Source: Sthenelais limicola
Taxonomy: Eukaryota > Annelida > Polychaeta > Phyllodocida > Sigalionidae
Assembly: GCA_942159475.1 (NCBI GenBank)
Contig: OW804100.1
Span: 3,804,627-3,868,626, forward strand
DNA length: 64,000 nt
Direction of reading: 5' to 3'
Shown here: positions 13,332 to 24,247 of the stretch, in pieces
How positions within the stretch are numbered: the stretch's first letter is position 1
How the letters are laid out: the number at the start of each line of letters is the position of its first letter
Notes under the pieces: model-generated
Databases searched by the model: none
Told to the model about the DNA's origin: nothing
The model's input: the letters and a program-made list of their open reading frames with translations, nothing else
Translations under genes and position numbers: made by a program

Positions 13332-13892
13332 AGTAGTAGTAGTATGCGATTCTAAACTGTACTTGACCCCAAACCCTGACCTTGCTGTCACTGTCACAAA
13401 GATCAAAGGGATCAAAGGGATACCTGAGGGAGATCAAAGGGATACCTGAGGGATGCCGCCGCCATGACCTGTGACCTTAGTGGAATGTGACTTATGATTG
13501 ATGGATCCAGACACCTGAGACACCTAGAGAAACCCTGACCCCAACCCTGACCCTAACCCCAAACCCTGGCCTTAGAATACCTGTCCTGATCGATCCTAAT
13601 CAGATCAAAGGGGTGTAGAGAGAGGGGGGGGGGGGTGGCACCTGCTTTGATTTGGAGCTCATTGGAATTGTGATTTATGTTTAATGGATTTAGACATCTG
13701 CACACCTGGAAACCCTAACCCCACACCCTGATCTTAAGAATACCAGTCTTGATAGATCCTAAGTAGATCAAAGGGATGTCGAGGGAGGGGGATACCCCTG
13801 TTATGATCTGGAACCCCTTGGAATTATGATTTATGATTAACGACTATAAACACCTGGAGGACTTAGAGAAACCCTAACTCTAATCCCTAACC
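13332..13892. repeat. Polinton left terminal inverted repeat
   Basis: 561 bp matching the reverse complement of 36371-36927 with few differences, mostly run-length changes in a G-tract near 13626 and small indels. It is built from about three diverged ~165-bp direct repeats. Each starts at GATCAAAGGG, contains a GATTTATG-like segment and a CACCTGGA/ACACCTAG segment, and ends in AAACCCTAACCC-like telomere-style words. Confidence 0.93.
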
Positions 13893-14162
13893 TTGAATGT
13901 AAACCTTAGACCTTAGACCTTTATGCATTCACCTTTACATATATTTGAGATGTTCAAAGGTTGTACAGCTTACAGGATATCGTTATCTATCAAGTGTAGC
14001 CTAACGGTGATTCTTTCGTTAGAAGGAGCTGTAGTATATATAGAGCAGATGTAGAGATCTCTTCCCACTCACTTCAGCGCTGGATTACGTGACAGTCAGT
14101 CAGTCAGTCAGTCAGTCATTCATTCAGTCAGTCAGTTGGAAGTCAAATATTGCTATTATACA
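13893..14162. promoter_or_regulatory. Left non-coding segment upstream of first Polinton gene
   Basis: 270 bases between the TIR and the first ATG. They include short CTTAGAC repeats near 13905-13920, mirrored as TAAGGTC repeats near 36045-36070 at the other end. A TATATAGA at about 14036 is a possible core promoter. A (CAGT)n microsatellite at 14091-14134 ends 28 bases before the start codon. Confidence 0.4.
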
Positions 14163-14505
14163 ATGTCTTGGCAATATGTTACGGGCGATTTATGCGTAAG
14201 AAAGCTTGGTACGGATACGATTAGACTTTGTAGGCTTAAGGATCCAGGTTCTAAAGATCGCAGTGTAAATGTACCAGAAAAGATTCTAAGAGCAGCCATT
14301 GCACAGAAACGGGCCTTGGATAATAATGAAGAAATTGTGCGGAAGTGTATCGAGCCAGAAGGATGGTGGCAATTGAAAAAGCAAGTCTTTAAAGACAAGG
14401 ACTACTATACATTCGGCTTCTATGATTTACATCACAACCGAGTAGGGTAAGTTTTGTTTTACTCATGGATAAATAGATTTATATATCGCTGAGCTGCTTG
14501 TTCAG

Positions 14506-14540
<35 letters not shown>

Positions 14541-16384
14541 CATCTTCTTATCGCTGTTCTTGCTCTTGGAATCGTTGATATTATAGATTATTATAGATGA
14601 GCCAATTTAACTGAATTAGATACAAGCATTTAACCATTCATAATATGTATGTACTGCTATCGACGTTCATAATGATAATTAAGTACATGTTATGTTAGAA
14701 GCTATTCGCCTGTCAGACTTGAGAGGGAGATAAATAGATAATGAGTCGGTGACATGAGATACGACGATGAGTAAGCAAGCACGCGTGAGAGAGGGAGTGA
14801 GCGTGTAGGAGCGCAGGGGGGTAACTAGTATCTGGTTATAGGAATATGTCATGACTATCAACGATGGTTTTATAAGAGAAAAGCAAGAGAGAGATAAGGA
14901 CGTATAAATAGACTCTGTTAACGATATTTGTGGTTATTCTAACAACACCATTCTAAAACTGTGTTATCATTTTAACTGCAGGTGGAAATCGTTTAACCTA
15001 TCCTCGGCCGAGATACACAAGATCGCAAACTGGATGAAGATTACATTCCCAGCAGAGTCCACTCCAATCTCTAAACCCGTTAGGTCCTTGGAAATTGAAA
15101 ATGGGCCCTTGGAATATGACGTTACAAAGCGTTTTGTTTACACTGGTCAAAAAAATCATTGGGTGGCTGCGCTTGCTAAGAAAAATGAAAAAAAGAGGCA
15201 AGTCACGGCTACTGATACTATGGAAAAGACTACAAATGGCTCTATCGAAGTAGAACAGCCCATTAACTATTCCAAGTCTAACACCCAAAGAGATCAACAG
15301 GAGGTTAATGCGGCCACTCTGGATTTTATCAATAATTTAAGTTCATCGCCAGAAGATCAATCTGAACCTCCGGCTAAGAAGAGGAAAGAGGAGAGCCAAG
15401 AGTCTCAGGAGGAGGTTCAAGGCAAGGAGGAGGAGAGGAAGGAGGAGGAGGAGAAGGAGGAGGAGGAGGAGGAGGAGGAGACCTCAAAAGGAAGGAAGAG
15501 GGAGCTAACAACTAAAGAGATTGTTTACCTCTTTCACACGGCTGATCGAAAAACGGCTAATGAGATAATGAATGGAAAGAAGAATATGCCCAAACAGATG
15601 GACAAGGAGGAAAATGAGAACCTGGCGATTCCCTTATCACCAATGTCACCGACTAATGATGGTTGTTCAGGCTCCTCCACCGCCTCTCCAAAGACAGTGC
15701 AAATACCATTGGAGGCCGATGCTAAGAAGCAGATTAGTAGATATCGATACACGACCTACGATATGAGGGCATGTAAGTCCGGCGAGGAGGACATAACTGA
15801 GATGAGTGACGGATGCTCTGATATTGACGAGAAGGAAAACAGGCCCCCCATTAGAACGCCTGAGAAAGTAGCCCTTTCAGAATATTTTTTTGATAGGTCA
15901 GAATGTGTTAAGGCACAGCAAGAGCAGATAGTTCGAACGAATGGTGTAATGAAAGGGGATTACTTCGGAGAAATAGCGCTGATCACTGATGCACGCCCGC
16001 CTTTGGGAGGATTTTATTGGGAAGTGTTACGTGTTCTTGGTTAAAAAAGAATTTCTTCAAATCAAAGAAAAAACATGCCCAGGATGTCTTTCTCATTCAT
16101 TAAATGATGTAGGTCATGAACGAGAATCGTGCCCTATGTACCACCCCAGGCGAGAGTCTATACAGCGGAAATACATCACCATGGCTCAGAAACGGATTAC
16201 GACTGAGCGTTTGAACGATGCTATGGTCGTTATGGCTATGTACCATGGCTATGAAGGTCATCTATCGACTGACTCGGCACAGACCAAAGCCCTTATTATG
16301 CAAATTTTAAGCAGCATTGTCACTGCTAAAGATTTGTATAAAGTGAAGTTTGAAAATGAGTTTAAACTTTTGGACAATATGTAG
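14163..16384 (+). pseudogene. Two-exon Polinton gene with C-terminal zinc-type motif, frameshifted
   Basis: Exon 1 is 14163-14446, starting at the first ATG (MSWQYV). The donor is GG|GTAAGT and the acceptor TGCAG|G, with exon 2 at 14982-16384; phase is kept. The N-terminal ~115 residues are a compact domain (GWWQLKK, YYTFGFYDL), possibly a small beta-rich nucleic-acid-binding fold such as PC4-like, but that is a guess. The middle is charged, with a long Glu run at about 15410-15480 and KKRK stretches. Near 16000 the frame shifts by one extra base; the other frame carries CPGC, then GH and SCPMYH, a C-x2-C...H...C arrangement seen in hypothetical proteins of Polinton-like elements. Total length would be about 560 residues. 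It ends convergent with the next gene. Function unknown. Confidence 0.7.
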
Positions 16385-16777
16385 GCCCAGAAACAGAACC
16401 TGACTCAGTGAAAAACTCACAAACTCAAGGAGAACAATAACAATAACATTTTGATATACTACCTCAGTGACAGTTATATTTTTTATTAAATTTTAAAACT
16501 TACAATTATGACTGCCCAATCCGAAACTCGTTTTACAAAATCTGAAATGACATGAAATGAAACACACAATTAGAAATATGAAATAAAACATACGATTATA
16601 TATAGGAATGTACTTGAATTTAAAAATTGAAACAAAACAAAAGAATTAAAATATGTTAGTTTTTACGAGTTTATATTTAATAACTAATTTGAATTTACTT
16701 GGTGTGTTTTATTACAACATAAGACAAGGAAATATAGAAACATTATGAGTTTTGATATCGAAGATATACTTACATTT

Positions 16778-17702
16778 TTATGAATTGAAGTTGAGGGTTT
16801 TTTTAACAAAATAACCCATTCGTCGAGGGCTTCTGAGCTTAAAGTTGATGGAGCTTGTAGGGGTGCTTACACATGTAGGCACCGACGACGTTGGTGATGC
16901 CAATGCGCTCGGCGGGATAACCAGAGGACTAGGCTCTGTATCCGTAGAAAACAGAGAACCCTCTGATGGTAGATCAAGACTAGATATGTCCGAGTATATA
17001 GGACGAATTGGTGTCGAGTGGATAGCCGGTGCGTTTAACTCTAGATCCGGCATGTAATTCTGAAGGTCACAGTTTGAGTATGCTATCGTAGAGTTTGGAG
17101 ATTCTGAAGAAGAAGGGATCCACGATGAGGGTGAAGCAGGAGGAGGTGGAGGAGGTGGAGTTGATTGCTTATTGACCTCGTCATCAGGAACTTCATGTTG
17201 TGCAGAGTTCTATAAAAAGAAATTCGATATTTTATAAATTAGTTTTTATAAATAAAATGAAATTGATCGATTCTGGTTTATTTCATAAATGCAATGGAAG
17301 AATAATTATAACGATCTTGAAGATAAATAAATAGATAAATAAATGAGAATGTGAATACTAATATCTTACCCTAATTTGCTCCTGCACAATGGCTGTCAGA
17401 AGCATATTCGTTCGGACCTGTCTAGACTCGACAACCACAAGTCTTTCTTCAATACGCTCCAGAAGACATATGATGGAGGCAATTGTACTGAAATAATAAC
17501 AATGATAAATTTATAATACATTCTATTATATATATATATATACTATAACAAATTTTAAAAGTGATTATTAATATAAAGGTATTACTTATTTTTTTTCTAT
17601 TTTGATGTCAATAGTATTAATTTACATGCATTTATTCTATTATATACTATAAGAAGATAATATATCATATCAAATAATATAAAGGCATTACCTTATTTCC
17701 AT
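16778..17702 (-). CDS. Three-exon small Polinton gene, coiled coil plus Pro/Ser-rich
   Basis: The spliced reading frame has exons 17702-17692 (only 11 coding bases, ATGGAAATAAG), 17487-17370 and 17209-16778. Donors are GTAATG and GTAAGAT; acceptors are TTTCAG and TTATAG. Phases match and the product is about 186 residues. Residues 1-43 form a likely amphipathic helix (LLERIEERLVVVESRQV). Then comes a run of seven prolines and a Ser/Thr/Pro-rich, apparently disordered tail ending in a basic patch (KLRSPRRMG). I recognise no family. Its start is divergent from the gene at 18596, with 893 bases between them. The phase-0 junction after the helical exon resembles that of exon 1 of the polymerase gene. 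Confidence 0.6.
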
Positions 17703-18595
17703 TGTGATTTAGTATATCCGTGATAGAGTAATACCAGTGATGCGTTTCTTTCAATTGAAAGTCCAAGACTAACGCCTAATACTAATATCTATGTATATAT
17801 ACTGGAGATAAATGCAATTACTTTCCAGTCATCGTATTTGATATAATTATAGATTCCATTTCGAAATAATATATCATATAGATAAGAGAAGCCTAGGGGT
17901 TTTACAGTTACATGACATAAGGTAATATTACTGATAGAGAGAGTGAGCGCGCATACATGCATGTAGGTAAGAATGTATAAGATAGAGACAGACAGACACC
18001 GTAGAACAAGGGTGAATAGGGTGAAATGTGTAACATTGATGAATCGATAAGCTCCAGATAGCAGAGGCGAAGGAGAAAGGAAAAGGTTAAATAGTCTAGT
18101 TTCAGACGACTATAAATCTAACATTCGCAACATGAGTTCATATTCCATAACCGGTTCTAGACATGCATAGGATGATATATTACAAGACAATGAAATATGG
18201 ATATATCACAATCTTAGAAGTGATTGATAAAGCCAAACATTCTACCAGATTGAGCGAGAGAGGTTAAAGAAGTTCAACTTAACATGCATGAATACATCCC
18301 ATACTTGGGTTTAAACAGCCGAATGATGTTATATCACATGTCAAGAAATATAATGGGAAAGATTACAATGTCAGAAACTACCATATTTGCATGTTAAGAA
18401 TGGCGCTTGTAGAACCATAACTCATAACATATCTCAAGCTATCACATGGGTATTATAAAAGTGATTATAGCAACATTTTGAGGTATGTAGGTATGGGATA
18501 ATTTATAATAGGATGGGTTTTAAGATATGTGCGTGTGTGAGTATATAGGAGCTACTCAGAAGTTAATCTTACATAGTGCATTTTGAATTGCAACC
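17703..18595. promoter_or_regulatory. Divergent intergenic region between two Polinton genes
   Basis: 893 AT-rich bases separate the start of the minus-strand gene at 17702 from the plus-strand gene at 18596, so promoters for both should lie here. TA-rich runs such as TATATATA occur, but no specific element can be assigned. No coding sequence is seen. Confidence 0.4.
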
Positions 18596-19540
18596 ATGAA
18601 CAACCAGGGTGATGAGCAATTGGAGCCTTACCAGCATCATTTGGTTTTTCAAAGAAATGTAGCGCATATCATAGTCGCTATGGAGTTAGGGCTGTTCTTC
18701 GGAACATTTACGCTGAACATATATACACAAATTCTAGATAACGGTTCACATGAGTTGGCATACCACCTCATTCGTGAACCATCAGAAGACAACGACGACG
18801 ACGACAACCAAGATGACCATGCACGATTTGAGATGACACCGCAAAACACTGTCCAGTTAATAACTGTTTTGGGGAATCAGTTCCCACACGTCGTCATGGA
18901 TGTAGAGGAAAGAATTAATATCGGACCTGATGCCCAAGTATATTGCGATTGGCACAGGGAAATCTACATCGTGACGACAACTGGACTTTGTCTCTTTGTT
19001 AGCGCAGAGGCTATTCGAAGAGCAAGACGTTTTAAGTTCGTTGTAACTAGTTTTGCTCTTCCAGTTCATGATCTGTTTTCACATGCGTAAGTATTGTTCA
19101 TAGTTATGTTTTGAAATTTTTTAAAAATGACTACATTATTATTGTTATTTTGAGATTATAAAATTTACAATTGTTTGAACATAAAACCAAGAGTGTAAAA
19201 ATACATGTTTGTTCTACATTTTATTTAAGGTTTCGCTCAATTCTCGTGGTAAGCCTGAACCATTGCTTGGTTAATCGAGACTACCTGATTATCCAAAACA
19301 AAGTAAGTATATGAATTATAATTTTGAAATGTATTTAGCTGGGTATATATGCACATGTCTAGCGAAATAATAAGTATATACAAGTTTCCTTTATCTTAAG
19401 CAGTTACCTAATGTTCGTATTTCCATAAAATAAATGTTTTGTATTATGATTAACAGGTCATCGTTGAAAGTGATTCAGAGGATGACGAAAGCGTATCTGA
19501 TGACTCAGGACTTGAGGCAGATGGAGAGCTAATAGGATAA
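18596..19540 (+). CDS. Three-exon Polinton gene of unknown function
   Basis: Exons 18596-19086, 19230-19302 and 19457-19540 join in phase across GTAAGT donors and TTTAAG/AACAG acceptors to give 215 residues. The protein begins MNNQGDEQLEPYQ. It has an Asp/Asn-rich insertion near residues 61-72 (EDNDDDDNQDD), two hydrophobic segments (near VAMELGLFFGTF and VTTTGLCLFVSAEAI) and an acidic Ser/Asp/Glu tail (ESDSEDDESVSDD). No signal peptide or clear transmembrane helix is convincing. The stop lies 14 bases from the convergent stop of the glycoprotein gene at 19555, and another GTAAGT follows the stop, so a 3' UTR intron is possible. I do not recognise the family. It is intact. Confidence 0.65.
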
Positions 19541-19554
19541 GGTAAGTGTATGGT

Positions 19555-21509
19555 TTACACTATACTAGTATAGCGTTCGGTTTGGTATTTTACTCTGCTA
19601 GATGTACGCAGAGAGAGTGAATCATCCTCTGTTTCCTCTTTGGATTCGGCTCCTACGACTTCTTTTTCTTTAGAAGAATGATCGGTGATGGCTGCGGCAT
19701 CTTCGATTTGAGAGGTGGTTGGAGGTTCGATAACTTCTCTTTCGATCTTAACCTGGGTTTCACTCTGAGCATTAGGAGTTTTAGGAAGAATATCAGCAAC
19801 ATTCTGGAGTGTTTTTGTAGTGTCCTTTTCATTCAGAACAACGGTTGAATCTTGATGATGTTTAGCAGCAGCAGTAGCAGATGCATCATCAGGAGAATCT
19901 TGATCGCGTTTAGCAGCAGAATCTCGATCGCGGTTAGCAGGTCTATGAGATAAATATAGAATACATATAAAGCGAATTAATATACCATATAACATATAAG
20001 ATATGATATTGATGCTATGTTATATGTTATATGAGATATGAGATTGGTCCTATGTAATATGCTTTATAATATATATATAAGATATGAACATTCTATGTCG
20101 CTTTTTAAATAATAGATTAATTCCATTTCTAAAAATAAAAAATCTTATATAATATATATGTATGTATGTATAGCTTACAAATGTACAGCAGCAAACGTCA
20201 CAATGCTGTTTAACAGAGATTTGCTTTTCTTTTTGGTCTTTTTGCTCTTTGGGGGTTCTTCGGCATCGGTTAATGGAACTTCCTCCATCTGAAGGGAGAC
20301 CTTCCTCTTGTACTCCTCGTAGCTCTTTCACTCCATTTCTAGAGCTTTCTCTCTCCTCTTTGCCTCCCGTCTTTTATTCTTGGCCTCTTTTTTGATAGCC
20401 TTCAAGTCCATTCTACTATTTAAACCATAGCCATCCCACATAAACTGATCATCGACGCGTCTTTGCCTCCGTTCTTCCTCTGTTTCCGTCTCAGCATCCC
20501 CATTTTCGTCATCAGCAGCATTATTTGCATGACACTCATAAGAATAGGGATTGTTGCGTCTCAGTTTCTCCATTAGGATAGCCCGAACGATGTATCCTAC
20601 ATAGGCCAAAGCACATAGACCTCCAAAACCTAGCGCAGATAGTACTCCGATTAGAAGCGATCGGGTTACTGTGTCTTTGATAACTGCTTGGGTCGATGAA
20701 TCAGAGGAGAAGGTACTGTCGGTAACTGTGGTCGTTTTAGTGGTTTCAGTGGTCATTTCGCTTGTCCGGGAAGCGTCTAGATTAGAAGTAGAATGAGACG
20801 CATACTCAGAATACAGAATATTCCATATTATGGATGTTTGAGAATACATAGTGCTAGCATCAGCAGCAGAAGAAGAAGAAGTGGAAGATTTATGAAATGT
20901 GTAGACAGTTGATATATCAGCATCAGTAGAAGTATCAATAGACCCAGTCGAAGCGAGGGAAGAGTGAATAGAATCAGCTGAAGTAGAGGAAGAATATATT
21001 TCATAATTAGAAGAAGACTTACGATAGATGTATGCAGTAGTTGGTGATATACCCATGTGCGTTGAGACTTCCTTAGAAGTTGTTGAAGCAGTTCTAGTCG
21101 TTGTGGTTTGTTTCTCTACTGTTCCATCGCGATCCATCTTGACACATTCAGCGATTAACGTAAACTTAGACTTGAAGTCAGTTGATCGCTTTCTATAGTC
21201 CTCACATATTCTTTCCTCGCTATAATAACCTTCCGAATCGCCAATAATGAATGTACTTAAGTCAGGAAACAGTTCAAGAATATCCGATAGTCCGATTTCC
21301 ATGTTGAATCTAGTATTCCGTAACACTAGCTGGTTTGTTTCAGGGAAAATATATCCTTTCCCAAAAGGTAACTGTGTGATGAATATCCCATTACAATTTG
21401 TGACATGACTCTCACAATCGCATACTAGGCAATGAGATGTATCTGCCAATCCGTTTTGAAAGAAGAAAGTTATGATGTAAACCATCGAGAGATAGCAAAG
21501 GACTCCCAT
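19555..21509 (-). pseudogene. Spliced type I membrane glycoprotein gene, premature stop
   Basis: Exon 1 is 21509-20179 (donor TTT|GTAAGC) and exon 2 is 19942-19555 (acceptor TCATAG|A); phase matches and the total is 573 codons. I take the ATG at 21509 because it starts a signal peptide (MGVLCYLSMVYIITFFF); another ATG lies in frame at 21575. The ectodomain begins with a Cys cluster, CLVCDC...NC, then LP...P...L.L, resembling an LRRNT cap. A long Ser/Thr-rich mucin-like stalk follows (about 21100-20700). Next comes one transmembrane helix (LLIGVLSALGFGGLCALAYV), then a Lys/Arg/Glu-rich cytoplasmic part and an acidic tail from exon 2. An in-frame TGA at 20328-20330 breaks the tail just after the transmembrane and basic region. 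Likely a virion or cell-surface protein; function is inferred only from layout. Confidence 0.72.
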
Positions 21510-21999
21510 CTTCACTCTTCGATGTCCAGACTTCCTATGACCCTTGTTGATTATAATTGCTTCCCAAATTAACATCAGCTGAACTGTTAGGAAGATTTAC
21601 GCGCGAAACTTACTTAGAGGCTGTCCTCAACAAAATCTGAACTGTTCTATGATAAGCACAGCATATGTTCTTAAGTCGTAGTTAAATGATTTTAAACTTT
21701 AGGGAAAGTTCATTAGCTCGTTAACCTCTAGAAAAGACAGCAGTAAATTCTATGCAATGTCATAATATAAAGAAAAATGAGAATTCTTGAAGTTTTTTTC
21801 TATTTCTGTTTTATTTTCTTTGCAGGTTAAACACAGCCAGTCAAGCAGTCAAGCAGTCAATGAAGTACAGAAGAACAGAAGATTAAAAACAAGAAAAATC
21901 AAGCACACTATTAGCAATGAATATCATTATTCGAAATACATATACATGCATATAAATAAAACATATGTATAATATTATATTGTTTTGTTTATTTTTTAT
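21510..21999. promoter_or_regulatory. Intergenic region between protease and glycoprotein genes
   Basis: 490 bases upstream of the glycoprotein ATG and downstream of the protease stop. TTTATT words at about 21984-21999 give AATAAA polyadenylation signals on the minus strand for the protease/capsid transcript. A CAGTCAAG repeat occurs near 21838-21860. The short plus-strand ORF at 21787-21972 has no family features. Confidence 0.4.
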
Positions 22000-22458
22000 T
22001 TAAAAATAAACAAGTGAATCATTTTCATGGAGATCTTCTCCAAATATATTGACAAAGTATTGAAATGTTTTTTTATCATGGATTCGAGCATATACATATA
22101 ACAAACAAAATTGCCCACAAACAAGACTATCTGATGATTGTATTTGTTTTGAATTATACATATACTTTGAATGAGCTTTGAATATAAATTCTTCAATTGC
22201 TATGTTATATTCATTCGCCCTTTTTCCTAAGCTATCGAAAAACTCAGGAATACATCCATTATTATTATTATCAGCAGACGGAAATAAAACAACAGTCCAA
22301 TGCAAACCTCTAGACCATGAAGGTCCAGTATTGATTATATAAACAGCAGGACAAACTGGTTGATCGGGTAAAAGATCATACGGTAAAACATATAGTTCAT
22401 AGTTCAAGCGTAAAACATCTATATCTAAAAGAGCTCTACGAACTTGGTATTCATCCAT
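22000..22458 (-). CDS. PRO: Adenain-like cysteine protease
   Basis: 152 residues, intact. The arrangement is that of adenovirus protease/Ulp1-type (C5/C48) cysteine proteases: His53 in GLHWTVV, Asp75 in EFFDSLG, and Cys114 in LVCGQFCLLY, with Gln residues at 105/107 as candidates for the oxyanion hole. Length is a little shorter than adenain (about 200). In Polintons this enzyme is thought to mature capsid and core proteins during assembly. It follows the major capsid gene on the minus strand with a 5-base gap, and its start codon is at 22458. This is one of the best-preserved genes in the element. Confidence 0.88.
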   Translation of the reverse strand: MDEYQVRRALLDIDVLRLNYELYVLPYDLLPDQPVCPAVYIINTGPSWSRGLHWTVVLFPSADNNNNGCIPEFFDSLGKRANEYNIAIEEFIFKAHSKYMYNSKQIQSSDSLVCGQFCLLYVYARIHDKKTFQYFVNIFGEDLHENDSLVYF

Positions 22459-22463
22459 TATGA

Positions 22464-23827
22464 TTAGAGATGTAATATAATATTTCTTGCAAAGTCTATA
22501 TTCATAACAGAGTCAAATGTTCCATAACATATAAGAGTAACCGGCTCTGGCAGAGGTTCTTTAAACTTCAATGAAAGTCTTGTATTTCCTGATTCTTTAG
22601 GGTTTTGAAAGAATTGAGATTTAGTATGCTCCAAGTCTAAGGTTAATAGCGCATAACCATTGGCATAATCGCTGTATGCAATATTTGGTATGCTGGTTTG
22701 ACCGGCCGCTCTGGATTCTATCATATCGCTATATGCAGAAATATAGTTCTTTTGTTCAAAATCTAAGTCATAAGGTCTTCCGGGAACACTTATTCCTCCA
22801 ATTTCAAATGATAAGTTACGCAGGGAATAGTGATGAAAGTTAAATGGGTTTAAATTACATCGACCACTAAAAGCCTAAAACAAGTCTTTTAGGAATGTTA
22901 CCTTGAAATAGATTCTCTGTGGAGAAATCATAGCTATTCGCTGGAATATTAAATGACTTTATATCCGAGCGAGTGAATGGATATACAGCCGGCTGCTTTT
23001 CAAGAGTTTTTCCATGCGATAAAAGTAATCCAGGGTGAACTTTTACAAATGGAACCTTAAAGACGGCATGTTTTATTTCCAATGAATAGCGCCTACTACT
23101 TCTAACGGGTGGGGCTGGGGTAGAGTCAGTGGTTGCGTCTTCGGACGATGATTTAGTTGCCGGAGTAGGTGGAGCTGTGTACGGGGAATACATTAGTCTG
23201 AACTCATCTGTGCAGGGAAAGAACTTGATGTTTATTGGAACGCCATTTAAAATGCACTTATCCAGTTGAGCAATATCCATGAGAAGAGGAGTGGAGACTC
23301 AGTATTCTTCCATCTTCAGTTTGAATAGCTCTCTTTGTTGCTCCGATGTTTGCTGATTTTGGTAGAGCATCCATATAACCAGGTTCATCTTTTGTGAAAC
23401 CGCTAACAAATAGCTCAGTTTCCTGTTCAAAATATCCACTATTTAATAAAATGTCAAATAAACTTTTATAAGGAAAATGAGATCCTAGACTTGTTGTGAT
23501 CGTCGTTTGTTGAAAATTTATTTCTAATTGTTTAAATATGCTAGCTGCAGGGGCATTGATTAACCCTACATTATCAACACTGGTTATCGGTACTCCATTA
23601 TCTCCTACAATCTGCAATGCCAGATACAGCTTAGCTTCTTTTAGATAAATGTATTCACTAGAATTGTTTGGAATATCAAATTCCAAAACGTTTGATCCAG
23701 AAACTTGACCAATTGGGTAATAGTCTCGACAAAATTTTTGCTGGATGCCTGTCTCGACAAATGGAACCGAAAAAAGTGCTAGTTTCTCATCATATCCTTC
23801 AACAGCTTCGTTTAAAATCATAGCCAT
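22464..23827 (-). pseudogene. MCP: Major capsid protein (double jelly-roll type), two frameshifts
   Basis: Three consecutive open segments in different frames (23827-23258, 23280-22867 and about 22890-22464) together make one gene of about 453 codons once two single-base shifts are allowed for. The shifts lie near 23300 and in a T-run near 22880. The N-terminal part (residues ~1-180) has the features I associate with Polinton major capsid proteins: an FCRDYYPIG-type segment, VLEFDIPNN, and a KQLEINF strand. The middle carries FRLMYSP and VKVHP segments, and the end NPFNFHHY. By analogy it would form the pseudo-hexagonal capsomers. Length is in the range of adintovirus hexon-like proteins. It starts 10 bases after the basic-protein gene. 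Both shifts could be mutations or consensus errors. Confidence 0.82.
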
Positions 23828-23836
23828 CTTTGATTT

Positions 23837-24247
23837 TTAGTTTCGTCGGTGCTTTCTGGTTGATGAATTAACTTTTTTCTTCTTGGAATTACTTGATTTA
23901 GTAGATGGACGTTTGGTTTTTGGTTTGGTGACTTTCTTTTTCTTTTTGCTAGCCTGGGTACTCCTAGCACGTTGAACCTGTTTCTTCCTTTGCTTGACGG
24001 GAACTGTCGAGTTACTCATGTTGCTTGACACTAACTGAGGAGCTGACTCCGCAGCAATGCTGCGCTTAAGATTTGATTTGGCTCTATCCAGTGCTTGTTG
24101 AGAGGAGGTTACCATTTTAACAGGTGGACCTCCTCCCCCGCTTTGATCTCCACCTCCCTTTTGAATAGGACAAAATATTTTCCTTTGCTTTTCATTTATG
24201 TGTTGAAAAGATGAAGTACTAGGGATGTAATGCATATATCCAGTCAT
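23837..24247 (-). CDS. Basic core-like protein
   Basis: About 136 residues starting at the ATG at 24247, which overlaps the stop of the upstream penton gene as ATGA. The N-terminal part has a glycine-rich patch (KGGGDQSGGGG). The C-terminal half is dominated by Lys and Arg (KKKKKVTKPKTKR) and ends RKHRRN. The composition and place beside capsid genes suggest a DNA-binding virion core protein, comparable in role to adenovirus core proteins; no motif proves this. It is intact and sits between penton and major capsid genes on the same strand. Confidence 0.65.
   Translation of the reverse strand: MTGYMHYIPSTSSFQHINEKQRKIFCPIQKGGGDQSGGGGPPVKMVTSSQQALDRAKSNLKRSIAAESAPQLVSSNMSNSTVPVKQRKKQVQRARSTQASKKKKKVTKPKTKRPSTKSSNSKKKKVNSSTRKHRRN

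Noticed and set aside
20328..20330. TGA as a selenocysteine codon in the glycoprotein gene
   Set aside because: The position is in a basic cytoplasmic tail and I see no evidence for a SECIS element; a nonsense mutation is simpler.
22464..22724. Separate 86-residue capsid gene
   Set aside because: The frame is open upstream to the break near 22880 and continues the major capsid protein, so the ATG at 22724 is internal.
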